From contig JAEWQO010000096.1 of the NCBI GenBank assembly GCA_023460315.1, forward strand, positions 24,086 to 88,085: a DNA stretch of 64,000 nt. Direction: 5' to 3'. Each line of letters opens with the position of its first letter. Positions within the stretch are counted from its first letter, which is position 1. The DNA is from Actinomycetes bacterium. Lineage in GTDB: Bacteria; Actinomycetota; Coriobacteriia; Coriobacteriales; Eggerthellaceae. A program made the translations under genes and the position numbers. Below the pieces are notes generated by a model. It was given only the letters and a program-made list of their open reading frames with translations. It did not search any database and had not been told where the DNA came from. Shown in pieces: positions 50,171-58,238 of this stretch.

Positions 50171-50701
50171 CTAAATCTTGGCAACCTGATCGAACGAAAG
50201 CTCCACGGGAGTCTCACGACCGAAGATGGAAACCATAACCTTGACCTTGCCGGCATCGGGCGAAACTTCCGACACGGTGCCGTCAAACTCAGCAAGCGGC
50301 CCAGAGACAACCTTGATGGATTGTCCGACCTCAAGGCTCGAGGAGGTCTTCTTTGGAGCCTCCTTGCTCGTACGCTTCATGATCTTGTTGTATTCTTCGC
50401 GCGTGAGCGGCGCAGGATTGCCCTGGCTGCCCACAAAGCCGGTCACACCGGGCGTGTTGCGCACGGCTGCCCAACTGCGATCGTCGAGTTCCATGCGAAC
50501 AAGCACGTAGCCTGGAAGCACTTTCTTCTCGCTCTCGACACGACGCCCGCCGTCCTTGATTTCCGCAACCATCTCAGTCGGGATCTCGATGGCAAAGACA
50601 TTGTTCTCCAAGCCCATCGTTTCGATGCGCGTCTCAAGATTGTTCTTGACCTTGTTCTCATACCCTGAGTAGGTATGCAGAACGTACCACTTCTTCGACA
50701 T
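50171..50701 (-). CDS. nusG: Transcription termination/antitermination factor NusG
   Basis: NusG binds RNA polymerase and modulates pausing, termination and coupling with ribosomes. The 176-residue product has the N-terminal NGN domain (KKWYVLHTYSGYENKVKNNL, PGYVLVRMELDDRSW, VRNTPGVTGFVG) and a C-terminal KOW domain (VGQSIKVVSGPLAEFDGTV). The ATG at 50701 has GGGAG nine bases upstream, near the secE stop at 50706. A loop near residues 115-130 contains Lys/Ser/Thr-rich residues. The arrangement secE-nusG-rplK-rplA is strongly conserved in bacteria. Confidence 0.97.
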   Translation of the reverse strand: MSKKWYVLHTYSGYENKVKNNLETRIETMGLENNVFAIEIPTEMVAEIKDGGRRVESEKKVLPGYVLVRMELDDRSWAAVRNTPGVTGFVGSQGNPAPLTREEYNKIMKRTSKEAPKKTSSSLEVGQSIKVVSGPLAEFDGTVSEVSPDAGKVKVMVSIFGRETPVELSFDQVAKI

Positions 50702-50705
50702 GACG

Positions 50706-51137
50706 TTATACTCCCAATCCGGAAATGGCGACCAGCAGAGGCGTGATGACGGCGTTGTCGAGCACGGCGACATAGACGCCGAAGAACACCAACGCAACAA
50801 CAACCACAACGCTCCACCGAAGCACGTCTTGCTTCGTCGGCCACGTGACCCGCTTCAGCTCCGCACGGACACCCTTGAGAAACGCGAAGCGCTGCTTCTT
50901 CTCGACCTTCTTTTCGGGCTTCTTCGTCTGAGCCTTCACCGGCTGGCTGAGCGAAGCCTTCGAATCCTTGTCAGCCTTCTTGAAGAATCTCCTCTTAGGA
51001 GTCTCAGCTGCAGCAATGTCCTTCTCGGCGCCATGAGAGCCCTCGGCTGCGCCAGCATTTTCAATGCGGGCCTTGGCCTTGCGCTCGGAACGCGCGGCCG
51101 ATGCCTTTGCTCGCTGTGTCTTTGATTTCTTTGCCAT
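50706..51137 (-). CDS. secE: Preprotein translocase subunit SecE
   Basis: SecE is an essential part of the SecYEG channel. The 143 residues have a highly charged Lys/Ala/Glu-rich tail of about 80 residues and the conserved amphipathic region FLKGVRAELKRVTWPTKQDV. A single membrane helix follows (LRWSVVVVVALVFFGVYVAV) and then a short end. The tail is much longer than in most Gram-positive bacteria, where SecE has about 60 residues. It is the gene just before nusG and follows tRNA-Trp. Confidence 0.95.
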   Translation of the reverse strand: MAKKSKTQRAKASAARSERKAKARIENAGAAEGSHGAEKDIAAAETPKRRFFKKADKDSKASLSQPVKAQTKKPEKKVEKKQRFAFLKGVRAELKRVTWPTKQDVLRWSVVVVVALVFFGVYVAVLDNAVITPLLVAISGLGV

Positions 51138-51245
51138 CTGGATCCTTAACCGGAAGATAGTATCCGTCTAAACGCCAAACAAGCAGCTTGGCTTCAAGCT
51201 GCTCACTCAAGCAACCTGAATGCAAGCTGCTCACCTCAAACAAGC

Positions 51246-51322
51246 TGGCAGGCCAGGAGGGACTCGAACCCCCAACATGCGGTTTTGGAGACCGCCGCTC
51301 TACCAATTGGAGCTACTGGCCT
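51246..51322 (-). tRNA. tRNA-Trp, anticodon CCA
   Basis: A 77-base cloverleaf on the minus strand. AGGCCAG pairs with CTGGCCT, the D-arm region is AGCTCCAATTGGTAGAGC, and the anticodon stem-loop is GCGGT-CTCCAAA-ACCGC with anticodon CCA. The T-loop is TTCGAGT, and a GCCA end is encoded. It lies between rpmG and secE, as in many bacteria. Confidence 0.96.
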
Positions 51323-51346
51323 ATGCTCGTTCTTGCCCTGATACCG

Positions 51347-51496
51347 TTATCGAGTTTCCTTATGCAGCGTATGCTCTCCGCACCACTTGCAGTATTTCTT
51401 CAACTCGATACGATCGGGGTCGTTCTGCTTGTTCTTCTTGGTCGTGTAATTGCGTCGTTTGCAATCAGTACACGCCAAGGTGACCAACGTGCGCAT
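51347..51496 (-). CDS. rpmG: Ribosomal protein bL33 (zinc-binding form)
   Basis: This 49-residue protein of the large ribosomal subunit has two Cys-x-x-Cys pairs (LACTDCKRRNY and YCKWCGEHTLH). This marks the zinc-dependent form, often replaced by a Cys-free copy under zinc limitation. The start at 51496 is chosen because GAGGAG lies five bases upstream; the open frame to 51541 adds unrelated residues. It lies between tuf and tRNA-Trp on the same strand. Confidence 0.96.
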   Translation of the reverse strand: MRTLVTLACTDCKRRNYTTKKNKQNDPDRIELKKYCKWCGEHTLHKETR

Positions 51497-51553
51497 GAAT
51501 TCTCCTCTTATCGTTTCGTGCCGAGCTTGCATGGCATACACATGAATTCTGAA

Positions 51554-51587
51554 GGGTACGGAGCCCGCCGAAGCGGACTCCGTACCC
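51554..51587 (-). terminator. Strong hairpin between tuf and rpmG
   Basis: On the minus strand, GGGTACGGAG-T-CCGC and GCGG-G-CTCCGTACCC form a long stem closed by a TTCG tetraloop, about 12 bases after the tuf stop. Only two T residues follow. It may attenuate read-through so that tuf is made in excess over rpmG-secE-nusG, or it may be a processing or stability element for tuf mRNA. Confidence 0.6.
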
Positions 51588-51598
51588 GGTGAAGCGTG

Positions 51599-52801
51599 TT
51601 ACTTGATGATCGTGGTGACACGACCGGAACCAACGGTGCGGCCGCCTTCGCGGATGGCGAAGCGGAGGCCTTCCTCCATGGCGATCGGGTGGATGAGCTC
51701 ACCTTTGATGAGCACATTGTCGCCCGGCATGACCATCTCGGTGCCTTCCGGCAGATGAGCAACGCCGGTGACATCCGTGGTGCGGAAGTAGAACTGGGGA
51801 CGATAGCCATCGAAGAACGGGGTGTGACGACCGCCCTCCTCCTTGGTCAGGATGTAAACCTGGCCTTCGAACACCGTGTGCGGAGTAACCGTGCCCGGCT
51901 TGCAGAGAACCTGGCCGCGGACGATGTCTTCGCGCTTGATGCCGCGGAGCAGGCAGCCGATGTTGTCGCCAGCACGGGCCTCGTCGAGCAGCTTGCGGAA
52001 CATCTCGATGCCGGTGCAAACCGTCGTCGTGGTGTCTTTGATTCCAACGATCTCGAGCTGGTCGTTTACGTGCAGGACACCGCGCTCGACACGGCCAGTC
52101 GCGACGGTGCCGCGTCCGGTGATGGTCATGGTATCCTCAACAGCCATCAGGAACGGCTTGTCAACATCGCGCTCCGGGGTCGGGATGTAGGTGTCAACCG
52201 CATCCATGAGCTCCCAGATCTTCTCCTGCCACTCAGGCTCGCCTTCAAGGGCCTTGAGTGCGGAACCGCGGATGATCGGAGTGTCGTCACCGGGGAACTC
52301 GTAGGTGTCGAGCAGCTCACGAACTTCCATCTCCACGAGCTCGAGGAGCTCTTCGTCGTCGACCATGTCGCATTTGTTCAGGAAAACGACGATATAGGGA
52401 ACGCCAACCTGACGGGCGAGCAGGATGTGCTCGCGAGTCTGAGCCATCGGGCCGTCAGTGGCGGCGATGACGAGGATGGCGCCGTCCATCTGTGCGGCAC
52501 CCGTGATCATGTTCTTCACGTAGTCGGCGTGGCCCGGGCAGTCAACGTGAGCATAGTGGCGAGCATCCGTCTCATACTCGATGTGAGCGATGGAGATCGT
52601 TATGCCGCGCTCGCGCTCTTCGGGAGCCTTGTCGATGTCCTCGAAAGCCGTGAAGTCCGCATGCGCCGTGCCATGCTCACCCTTGTTGCCGGACAAGGTT
52701 TTGGAAATTGCCGCGGTAAGCGTCGTCTTTCCGTGATCGACGTGGCCGATCGTACCAATGTTAACATGTGGCTTGGTACGCTCGAACTTCTCCTTAGCCA
52801 T
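51599..52801 (-). CDS. tuf: Elongation factor Tu
   Basis: EF-Tu is the GTPase that carries aminoacyl-tRNAs to the ribosome. The 400 residues show the P-loop GHVDHGKTTLTAAI at about residues 18-31, the switch I region ERERGITI, DCPGHADYVKNM, FLNKCDMVDD and the domain 2/3 segments ending SGRVTTIIK. A single ATG at 52801 with AGGAGG upstream starts it. Three tRNA genes precede it on the same strand, similar to the tRNA-tufB operon of enterobacteria. Its leader between tRNA-Met and the start is about 85 bases. Confidence 0.98.
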   Translation of the reverse strand: MAKEKFERTKPHVNIGTIGHVDHGKTTLTAAISKTLSGNKGEHGTAHADFTAFEDIDKAPEERERGITISIAHIEYETDARHYAHVDCPGHADYVKNMITGAAQMDGAILVIAATDGPMAQTREHILLARQVGVPYIVVFLNKCDMVDDEELLELVEMEVRELLDTYEFPGDDTPIIRGSALKALEGEPEWQEKIWELMDAVDTYIPTPERDVDKPFLMAVEDTMTITGRGTVATGRVERGVLHVNDQLEIVGIKDTTTTVCTGIEMFRKLLDEARAGDNIGCLLRGIKREDIVRGQVLCKPGTVTPHTVFEGQVYILTKEEGGRHTPFFDGYRPQFYFRTTDVTGVAHLPEGTEMVMPGDNVLIKGELIHPIAMEEGLRFAIREGGRTVGSGRVTTIIK

Positions 52802-52886
52802 GTGTCATCCTCCTTTATAGGTAGGTTCGCTTGCGCGAATTCAAAACAAAACAATGACGCGCCCAGAGGGGCGCGATATATTCAAA

Positions 52887-52963
52887 TGGTAGCGGTGACT
52901 GGATTTGAACCAGTGACGCCACGGGTATGAACCGTGTGCTCTGACCAACTGAGCTACACCGCC
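52887..52963 (-). tRNA. tRNA-Met (elongator), anticodon CAT
   Basis: A 77-base cloverleaf on the minus strand. GGCGGTG pairs with CACCGCT, with a terminal G-U pair. The D-arm region is AGCTCAGTTGGTCAGAGC, the anticodon loop is TTCATAC with anticodon CAT, the T-loop is TTCAAAT, and an encoded ACCA ends it. The paired first acceptor position and the absence of the initiator GGG/CCC anticodon stem favour the elongator form. Confidence 0.93.
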
Positions 52964-52975
52964 ATGTTGAAAAAA

Positions 52976-53051
52976 TGGAGCCTGCGACCGGACTTGAACC
53001 GGTGACCTCTTCGTTACCAACGAAGTGCTCTACCGACTGAGCTACACAGGC
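52976..53051 (-). tRNA. tRNA-Thr, anticodon GGT
   Basis: A 76-base cloverleaf on the minus strand. GCCTGTG pairs with CGCAGGC, the anticodon stem-loop is CTTCG-TTGGTAA-CGAAG with anticodon GGT, the T-loop is TTCAAGT, and TCCA ends it. It lies 12 bases upstream of tRNA-Met in the same cluster. Confidence 0.95.
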
Positions 53052-53055
53052 AAGA

Positions 53056-53140
53056 TGGTGGGAGCGCTAGGATTCGAACCTAGGTAAGCATAGCTAACGG
53101 GTTTACAGCCCGTCCCCTTTAACCACTCGGGCACACTCCC
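53056..53140 (-). tRNA. tRNA-Tyr, anticodon GTA
   Basis: An 85-base class II tRNA on the minus strand with a long variable arm. GGGAGTG pairs with CGCTCCC, the anticodon loop is CTGTAAA with anticodon GTA, the T-loop is TTCGAAT, and ACCA ends it. It is the first gene of the tRNA-tuf transcript. Confidence 0.95.
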
Positions 53141-53216
53141 ATGTGTGGCTCAATTCATGTGTATTTATCAAGCTGCCGGCCAGCGCGTTCTCGTAGTCGA
53201 ACACGCGAGCAGGAGA

Positions 53217-53245
53217 ATAATACGCTAGGATCATCAGCGTGTCAA
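53217..53245 (-). promoter_or_regulatory. Near-consensus promoter of the tRNA-tuf-secE-nusG-rplKA cluster
   Basis: The minus strand has TTGACA (53240-53245), a 17-base spacer and TATTAT (53217-53222), only one base from the full consensus. It lies about 75 bases before tRNA-Tyr. This strength fits a stable-RNA and EF-Tu transcript. Confidence 0.85.
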
Positions 53246-53926
53246 CCGCCTACACGCCCCCGGGTGTGTCTCCATCGTTCCTCCTTCTTCCCCAGTCCCT
53301 TTTCCACACGCCCCGCATATTCACCTCTTCAGAGGCTACCCCTGCCGAACGTCAAAATTCCCTCGACAAAACAGGCAGCCGATTTCAACACGGCGCTACC
53401 TCCCTCCACGAAAAGGGCACCCGGGTCCCCTTGGGCAGCGGCTCGCGGCAGAAATGCCCGAACTTTATTATAGGGGGATTCGACCATCGCGAAATTGCGC
53501 CAGCATATCCGACACTTCAAGGCCATCGGCGCAAAAGAGAGCGGGTGCGGCGGCGATCGGTGGGAAAACACTCCATGCAAAGCACTTGTTCATGTTACGC
53601 CGGATATCCTTTCGTGCAGAAGCACTCGCGGCGCGGCAGCTGCATGGAGAGCCCCGCCGACGGAAAGGCTGAACGCTTCCTCGGCATCGGGGACGAACTT
53701 CTTTCTCGCCCATTTCTCGCCCATGCTCCGTCAGCGAGAGCGCGTCGTCCGCGGCCAAACGAGACGAGATGAGTCAGACATCTCCCCCGATCATTGACGA
53801 CCAGGCCGGCCCACACCGAAAACAAGGATTTCGGCAGGGAAACGATGCCCAAAAAAGCAGGAACGGACCAACCCCGGTGCGGAACAGGACACGACAGGCC
53901 CTGTGCGACTCTCGACAGGAAGCATC

Positions 53927-53983
53927 CAGACCCTGCCCGCAGGGAAGAACCTGGTCCGGAAACCCTTGTGCGGGAAGGGTCTG
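53927..53983. repeat. Long inverted repeat upstream of the NlpC/P60 gene
   Basis: CAGACCCT (53927-53934) plus CCCGCA (53936-53941) pair with TGCGGG (53969-53974) plus AGGGTCTG (53976-53983). The 14 pairs are symmetrically interrupted by one unpaired base on each side. It lies about 215 bases before the gene start and could form in a long leader RNA or serve as a bidirectional terminator. Confidence 0.65.
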
Positions 53984-54143
53984 TCCCAACATACGACATA
54001 CGGTGAAAAGGCCCCCTTGCCACGCGCGGTGCCTTCGTTGGCGCAAACAAGTGTTCTTGCATGGGGGAAACACGAAACTCTCTCCTATTTGAACTGGTAT
54101 TATGAAACACATTCACATCCGTTTTTATTAATCTGACCGAACA

Positions 54144-54152
54144 TGCTATTAT
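54144..54152 (+). promoter_or_regulatory. Extended -10 element for the NlpC/P60 gene
   Basis: TGC directly followed by TATTAT (54147-54152) lies about 48 bases before the ATG. A second extended -10, TGGTATTAT with its hexamer at 54098-54103, lies further upstream. Both sit in a locally AT-rich stretch, so two start points are possible. Confidence 0.5.
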
Positions 54153-54199
54153 GCCTCAAGCCTTATACATACCACGTGCTCAATCAAGGAGGACCTTGC

Positions 54200-55342
54200 A
54201 TGAGAGAGCATCCAAACGCGCTCAGCAGGCGAACGTTCATCGGCGGTGCCGCCACAGCAGGCATCATAGCAGCCCTCTCCCCCTCAACAGCTTTCGCGAA
54301 GACCGCGGCCGAGACCCAGGCCGAAGCCGACACCGTGCGCAACCAGCTGGTCGGACTCCAGGCCGATCTCGAATCTGCTGCTGAGAATTACAAGAAGGCG
54401 CTCGACGAGCATGACGCCGCCCAGTCCGCGATGGAGGCCGAGCAGGCAAAGATCGACGACGCGAACGCGCAGATCGCCGACCATCAGGAGAAGCTCGGCG
54501 TGCGCGCGCGCAGCATGTACCGCACCGGGTCGACCAGCTTCCTCGACTTCATCCTGGGCTCGTCGTCGTTCGACGAGCTCGCGCAGAACTGGGACATCCT
54601 CACCCAGATGAACGAGAACGACAGCCAGATGGTCGAGGAGACCAAGGAGCTGCGCGAGGAGCTGCAAGCGGCCAAGGACGAGTACTCGCGCCAGGAGCAG
54701 ATAGCCGCCGACAAGGCCGCCGAGGCCAAGGAGCTCAAGGAAGCCGCCGAGGCCAAGGTGAGCCAGGCGACGGAGCTGTACAACTCGCTCGACGCGGAGG
54801 CCCAGTCCCTCTTGGCCGAGGAGCAGGCTGCCGCCGCACGGGCGGCGGCAGAGCAGGCGGCCGCCCAGCAGGCCGCCCAACAGGCCGCCACGCAGACCAG
54901 CACCGGCGGGAACGACACGGACGACTCGAACAACAGCGGCGGCAGCAGCAATGAGGGTGGCGGCTACACCGGAGGCGGCGGTGGCGGATCCGTCGGATCC
55001 TACGGCTCGGTCGTCGACTACGCCCTATCCCGCATCGGCTGTCCGTACGTCTGGGGCGCCGAGGGTCCCGACTCCTTCGATTGCTCAGGCTTGGTTCGCT
55101 GGGCCTACCTGCAGGTCGGCGTGTCTCTGCCCCATCAGACCGAAGCGCTGTACAATTGCGCGACAAACATCGTGTCCGTCTCGGAGGCGCGTCCGGGCGA
55201 CGTTCTCTATCGCTATGGGCATGTCGGCATCGCCGTCAGCTACGGCGGTTCGCACTACGTCCACGCCCCCACTTTCAACGCCTACGTACGCGACACCGAT
55301 GCCCTTTCGTGGGCTGGCTTCACCTGCGCACTCCAGTTCTAG
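54200..55342 (+). CDS. Exported NlpC/P60 peptidoglycan endopeptidase with coiled-coil domain
   Basis: This 380-residue protein starts with a twin-arginine type signal (LSRRTFIGGAATAG, then a hydrophobic core ending AFAK). A long coiled coil (about residues 35-215) rich in Ala, Glu and Gln follows, resembling PcsB/CwlO/RipA-type regulators of hydrolases. A Gly/Ser/Asn linker leads to an NlpC/P60 domain. This has the catalytic Cys in DSFDCSGLVRWAY and His in YGHVGIAVS, with a later His. Such enzymes cut stem peptides during growth or daughter-cell separation, often activated by FtsEX or held by the coiled coil. The start at 54200 has AAGGAGG upstream. A terminator follows. Confidence 0.92.
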   Translation: MREHPNALSRRTFIGGAATAGIIAALSPSTAFAKTAAETQAEADTVRNQLVGLQADLESAAENYKKALDEHDAAQSAMEAEQAKIDDANAQIADHQEKLGVRARSMYRTGSTSFLDFILGSSSFDELAQNWDILTQMNENDSQMVEETKELREELQAAKDEYSRQEQIAADKAAEAKELKEAAEAKVSQATELYNSLDAEAQSLLAEEQAAAARAAAEQAAAQQAAQQAATQTSTGGNDTDDSNNSGGSSNEGGGYTGGGGGGSVGSYGSVVDYALSRIGCPYVWGAEGPDSFDCSGLVRWAYLQVGVSLPHQTEALYNCATNIVSVSEARPGDVLYRYGHVGIAVSYGGSHYVHAPTFNAYVRDTDALSWAGFTCALQF

Positions 55343-55373
55343 ACAGCACGACAGGCAAGCAGCAGATCACGTG

Positions 55374-55399
55374 ACGGGAGGGCTTTGGCCCTCCCGTTT
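55374..55399 (+). terminator. Terminator hairpin after the NlpC/P60 gene
   Basis: A perfect 10-bp stem (ACGGGAGGGC with GCCCTCCCGT) closed by TTTG, followed by TT, lies about 32 bases past the stop. The T-run is short but the stem is strong. Confidence 0.7.
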
Positions 55400-55516
55400 G
55401 CCACGATGAGACAAACCGGCGCTGTTCCATTCGATGAGAAGAACCGAGGCGCCGTGCGTGGCGGTGAACCAAATCCCACCAAAATCCAGAGATGATCGGA
55501 AAAAGGAGATGGCTTC

Positions 55517-56029
55517 ATGAACGTATCCGTCGAGCTGGAAAACGGGCTGCTGCCTGATCGTTTCGGCAAACACGCCCCGGAACGCTTTCAGAAGGAGGGA
55601 CATCCCGTCCGCTCGTTCCCCCTCACCCTCGATCACGTTCCGGATGCCGCACAGTCCTTGGCTCTCACCTTTCTCGACTGGGATGCCATACCCGTTGGAG
55701 GATTCTGCTGGATCCATTGGATCGCCTGCAACTTTCCTCCCACGACGCTCCTCATCCCCGAAGACGAAAGCATCACGGAAGCCGTGCCGTGCATCCAGGG
55801 CTCCAACAGCAACTGGTCGCCCTTGGCCGGCTCGTATACGGACCCGTCGATCATCCACCGCTACACCGGGCCCCGTCCTCCGGACAGGACCCACGTGTAC
55901 ACGCTCACCGTCTACGCCCTCGACTGCACGCTCGATCTCGCCGAAGGATACTATCTCAACGAGTTTCGCCGTGCCGCACGGTCTCACGTGCTTGCCAAGG
56001 CTTCGTTGGAACTCCCCAGCCGATCATGA
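55517..56029 (+). CDS. YbhB/YbcL-type phosphatidylethanolamine-binding protein (PEBP) family
   Basis: This 170-residue cytosolic protein has the bacterial PEBP pattern. GLLPDRFGKHAPE near the N-terminus is followed by LALTFLDWDAIPVGGFCWIHW (in two family segments), where the Asp and His belong to the ligand pocket. NWSPLAGSYTDPSIIHRYTGPRPPDRTHVY comes next in parts, ending in FRRAARSHVLAKASL. Ligand and role are unknown in bacteria. The ATG at 55517 has AAAGGAG upstream. It stands between a terminator and the glycosylase gene, about 105 bases from the latter. Confidence 0.88.
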   Translation: MNVSVELENGLLPDRFGKHAPERFQKEGHPVRSFPLTLDHVPDAAQSLALTFLDWDAIPVGGFCWIHWIACNFPPTTLLIPEDESITEAVPCIQGSNSNWSPLAGSYTDPSIIHRYTGPRPPDRTHVYTLTVYALDCTLDLAEGYYLNEFRRAARSHVLAKASLELPSRS

Positions 56030-56134
56030 GCGTCCGAAACCGCCAGCGCAGAGAGCATGCTCCATCGCGGCATCCTTCGTCTGTTGACAGAATTTCCCTT
56101 CCACCCGACGCCGTGCCCCGCACGTGAGCAGACC

Positions 56135-56638
56135 ATGGGCAACCCTCAACGTATAACACATCCGCTCGCTCCCCTCTTCGACAGCGAATCGCGCGTGCTT
56201 ATCTTGGGAACGATGCCCTCTCCAAAGTCGCGGGAGGTCAGTTTCTACTATGGAAATCCCCAGAACCGTTTCTGGAAAGTCTTAGGCAGGCTGTTCGACG
56301 AGAAGGAACCTCTCGGCATCACGGAGCGCACGGCATTCCTGACCGCCCACCGCATCGCGCTCTGGGACGTGCTGGCATCGTGCACCATCGACGGTGCTTC
56401 CGACGCATCCATCGAGGATCCCGTGCCAAACGACCTGGGTTCCCTCGCCTGCATTGCCCCACTGGAAGCGGTGTTCACCACCGGAGCAAAGGCGGCGGCG
56501 CTCTATCGCCGCTTCCAACCGCCGGAACTTGCCTCGCTTCCCCACATCGCCCTGCCCTCAACCAGCCCCGCCAATGCCCGCATGTCCTTGGACGACCTCG
56601 TGGTGGCCTATCAGCCCATTGCGAGCTATAGTCGCTGA
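56135..56638 (+). CDS. DNA-deoxyinosine/uracil glycosylase (UDG superfamily, family 6-like)
   Basis: This 167-residue enzyme matches the small DNA-deoxyinosine glycosylase group that removes hypoxanthine from DNA. The family pattern is clear: THPLAPLFDSESRVLILGTM, PSPKSREVSFYYGNPQNRFW, ALWDVLASC and ALPSTSPANARMS near the end. The SPANA segment is the superfamily's C-terminal motif. The start at 56135 is chosen because the conserved part begins there. An upstream ATG at 56057 extends the frame by 26 residues without similarity. It is the only DNA repair gene in this part of the window apart from the truncated Lhr. Confidence 0.87.
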   Translation: MGNPQRITHPLAPLFDSESRVLILGTMPSPKSREVSFYYGNPQNRFWKVLGRLFDEKEPLGITERTAFLTAHRIALWDVLASCTIDGASDASIEDPVPNDLGSLACIAPLEAVFTTGAKAAALYRRFQPPELASLPHIALPSTSPANARMSLDDLVVAYQPIASYSR

Positions 56639-56816
56639 TGCGGCTGTCTCCCGCTGCTTGCCTGCTTTTCCCGGCAGCAGGAAGGTCTCGTTGTCCCCTT
56701 GACGGATGAGACCTCGACGCTCGGCGCACGAAACCCTATACTGAAATTCGGATTCCACCAGAACAGAACAGCCGACGGGAAGCCGCTGGCACAACGACCA
56801 GGCGAAAGGAAGCACG

Positions 56817-58109
56817 ATGCCCACGTACGCGGAACTGGGACACGACGAACTCGAGGCGCTCAAGGATCAGCTGGACAAGGAGTACGCCGCCATCAAGGCC
56901 GAGAAGCTCTCCCTCAACATGGCGCGCGGAAAGCCGGGATCCGACCAGCTTGACCTCAGCATGCCCCTGCTCTCATCCGTGACGACCGCCGAGGATTGTC
57001 TCTCTGAGAACGGCACCGACTGCCGCAACTACGGCGTGCTGGACGGCCTGCCCGAAGCGAAGCGGTTCATGGCCTGCATGCTGGATGACGAGCCGGAGAA
57101 CGTCATTGTCGGCGGCAATTCCAGCCTCACGCTCATGTATGACACGATGGCGCGCTGCCTCGATTTTGGAACCTTGGGATCCCTCCCCTGGTCTCAGTAC
57201 GAAAAGGTGAAGTGGCTCTGCCCCGTTCCGGGCTATGATCGTCACTTTGGCGTCACCGAGTCATTCGGCATCGAGATGATCCCCGTGCCCATGACCGCCG
57301 AAGGCCCCGACATGGACGAAGTCGAGCGCCTCGTCGCAGCTGATGCAGCCGTGAAGGGCATCTGGTGCGTTCCGAAGTATTCAAATCCCGGCGGGGTCAC
57401 CTACTCCGACGAAGTGGTCAGGCGCCTGGCGTCCATGGACTGTGCCGCTGACGATTTCCGCATCTTCTGGGACAACGCCTACTGCGTGCACCACCTCTAC
57501 GACTCCGCCGCCGATCAGGACCACCTGCTCGACATCGGAGCAGCATGCCGCGAGGCAGGCACACCCCATCGCTACTTCAAGTTTGCTTCCACCTCCAAGG
57601 TGACGCACCCCGGCTCCGGCATTTCCGGGATTGCCTCCAGCCCCAACAACATTGCCGAGATCAAACGCCGCATGGGCGTGGGCACCATCGGCTACGACAA
57701 GATCAACCAGCTGCGGCACGTGCGCTTCCTGAAAGATGCCGAGGGGCTGGCAGCCCATATGTCACAGCATGCCGCCATCCTCCGTCCGAAATTCGAGCTG
57801 GTGGACAACAGGCTCCAAGAGGGACTCTCCCCCATCGGAGGCTGCGCATGGTCAAGCCCCCGCGGGGGATATTTCGTCTCGTTCGACGCTCCCGAGGGAA
57901 CTGCGCAGCGCATCGTCTCCCTGGCCAAGGAGGCAGGCGTGACCATGACGGGCGCGGGCGCAACCTATCCCTACAAGCAGGATCCCTCAGACAGCAACAT
58001 TCGCATCGCGCCCACGCTTCCGCCTCTCGACGAGCTCGATGCGGCCATGACCGTCTTCGTCTGCTGCGTGAAGTTGGCATACGTCGAAAAGCTTCTTGGG
58101 AAGAACTGA
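56817..58109 (+). CDS. PLP-dependent aminotransferase, class I/II fold (aspartate aminotransferase-like)
   Basis: This 430-residue enzyme belongs to the group of fold-type I aminotransferases often labelled aspartate aminotransferase. It has LNMARGKPGSDQLDLS near the N-terminus, RNYGVLDGLPEAKRFMA, and GGNSSLTLMYDTMAR. KYSNPGGVTYSDEVV follows with the Asn-Pro-Gly substrate loop, then FWDNAYCVHHLY and the PLP lysine in FASTSKVTHPGSG near residue 265. Arg in SNIRIAPTLPPLDEL binds the substrate carboxylate. The ATG at 56817 has AAAGGAAG upstream. Substrate specificity cannot be read from sequence alone. Confidence 0.9.
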   Translation: MPTYAELGHDELEALKDQLDKEYAAIKAEKLSLNMARGKPGSDQLDLSMPLLSSVTTAEDCLSENGTDCRNYGVLDGLPEAKRFMACMLDDEPENVIVGGNSSLTLMYDTMARCLDFGTLGSLPWSQYEKVKWLCPVPGYDRHFGVTESFGIEMIPVPMTAEGPDMDEVERLVAADAAVKGIWCVPKYSNPGGVTYSDEVVRRLASMDCAADDFRIFWDNAYCVHHLYDSAADQDHLLDIGAACREAGTPHRYFKFASTSKVTHPGSGISGIASSPNNIAEIKRRMGVGTIGYDKINQLRHVRFLKDAEGLAAHMSQHAAILRPKFELVDNRLQEGLSPIGGCAWSSPRGGYFVSFDAPEGTAQRIVSLAKEAGVTMTGAGATYPYKQDPSDSNIRIAPTLPPLDELDAAMTVFVCCVKLAYVEKLLGKN

Positions 58110-58151
58110 GCACCCCAAGGCCATCGGCCTGATGCTCCCCTCTCCCGCGTT

Positions 58152-58210
58152 GGACGGGTGAGAAAACCGCAGGGATGCTGGCGGCATCTCGCAGGTTTCC
58201 GCACCCGTCC
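58152..58210. terminator. Bidirectional terminator-like inverted repeat
   Basis: GGACGGGTG (58152-58160) and CACCCGTCC (58202-58210) flank an inner pair (GGGATGC with GCATCTC, and GAAAACC with GGTTTCC). The result is one nearly palindromic 59-base hairpin. It lies between converging genes, so it can serve both, although no T-run is present. Confidence 0.6.
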
Positions 58211-58238
58211 AGGCCTCAGGCCTCGATGCCCCCGAACC

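Larger units (their letters stand above)
53141..54199. other. Divergent intergenic region between the tRNA-tuf cluster and the NlpC/P60 gene
   Basis: About 1.06 kb with no credible gene. Short frames overlap on both strands without family features. It contains the tRNA-tuf promoter at 53217-53245, a long inverted repeat at 53927-53983, and AT-rich promoter elements for the NlpC/P60 gene at 54098-54152. No known riboswitch could be matched. Confidence 0.6.

Noticed and set aside
53927..53983. Riboswitch (for example cyclic-di-AMP type) upstream of the NlpC/P60 gene
   Set aside because: A strong inverted repeat is present, but I could not match the conserved cores of the known class, and the promoter elements lie downstream of it.
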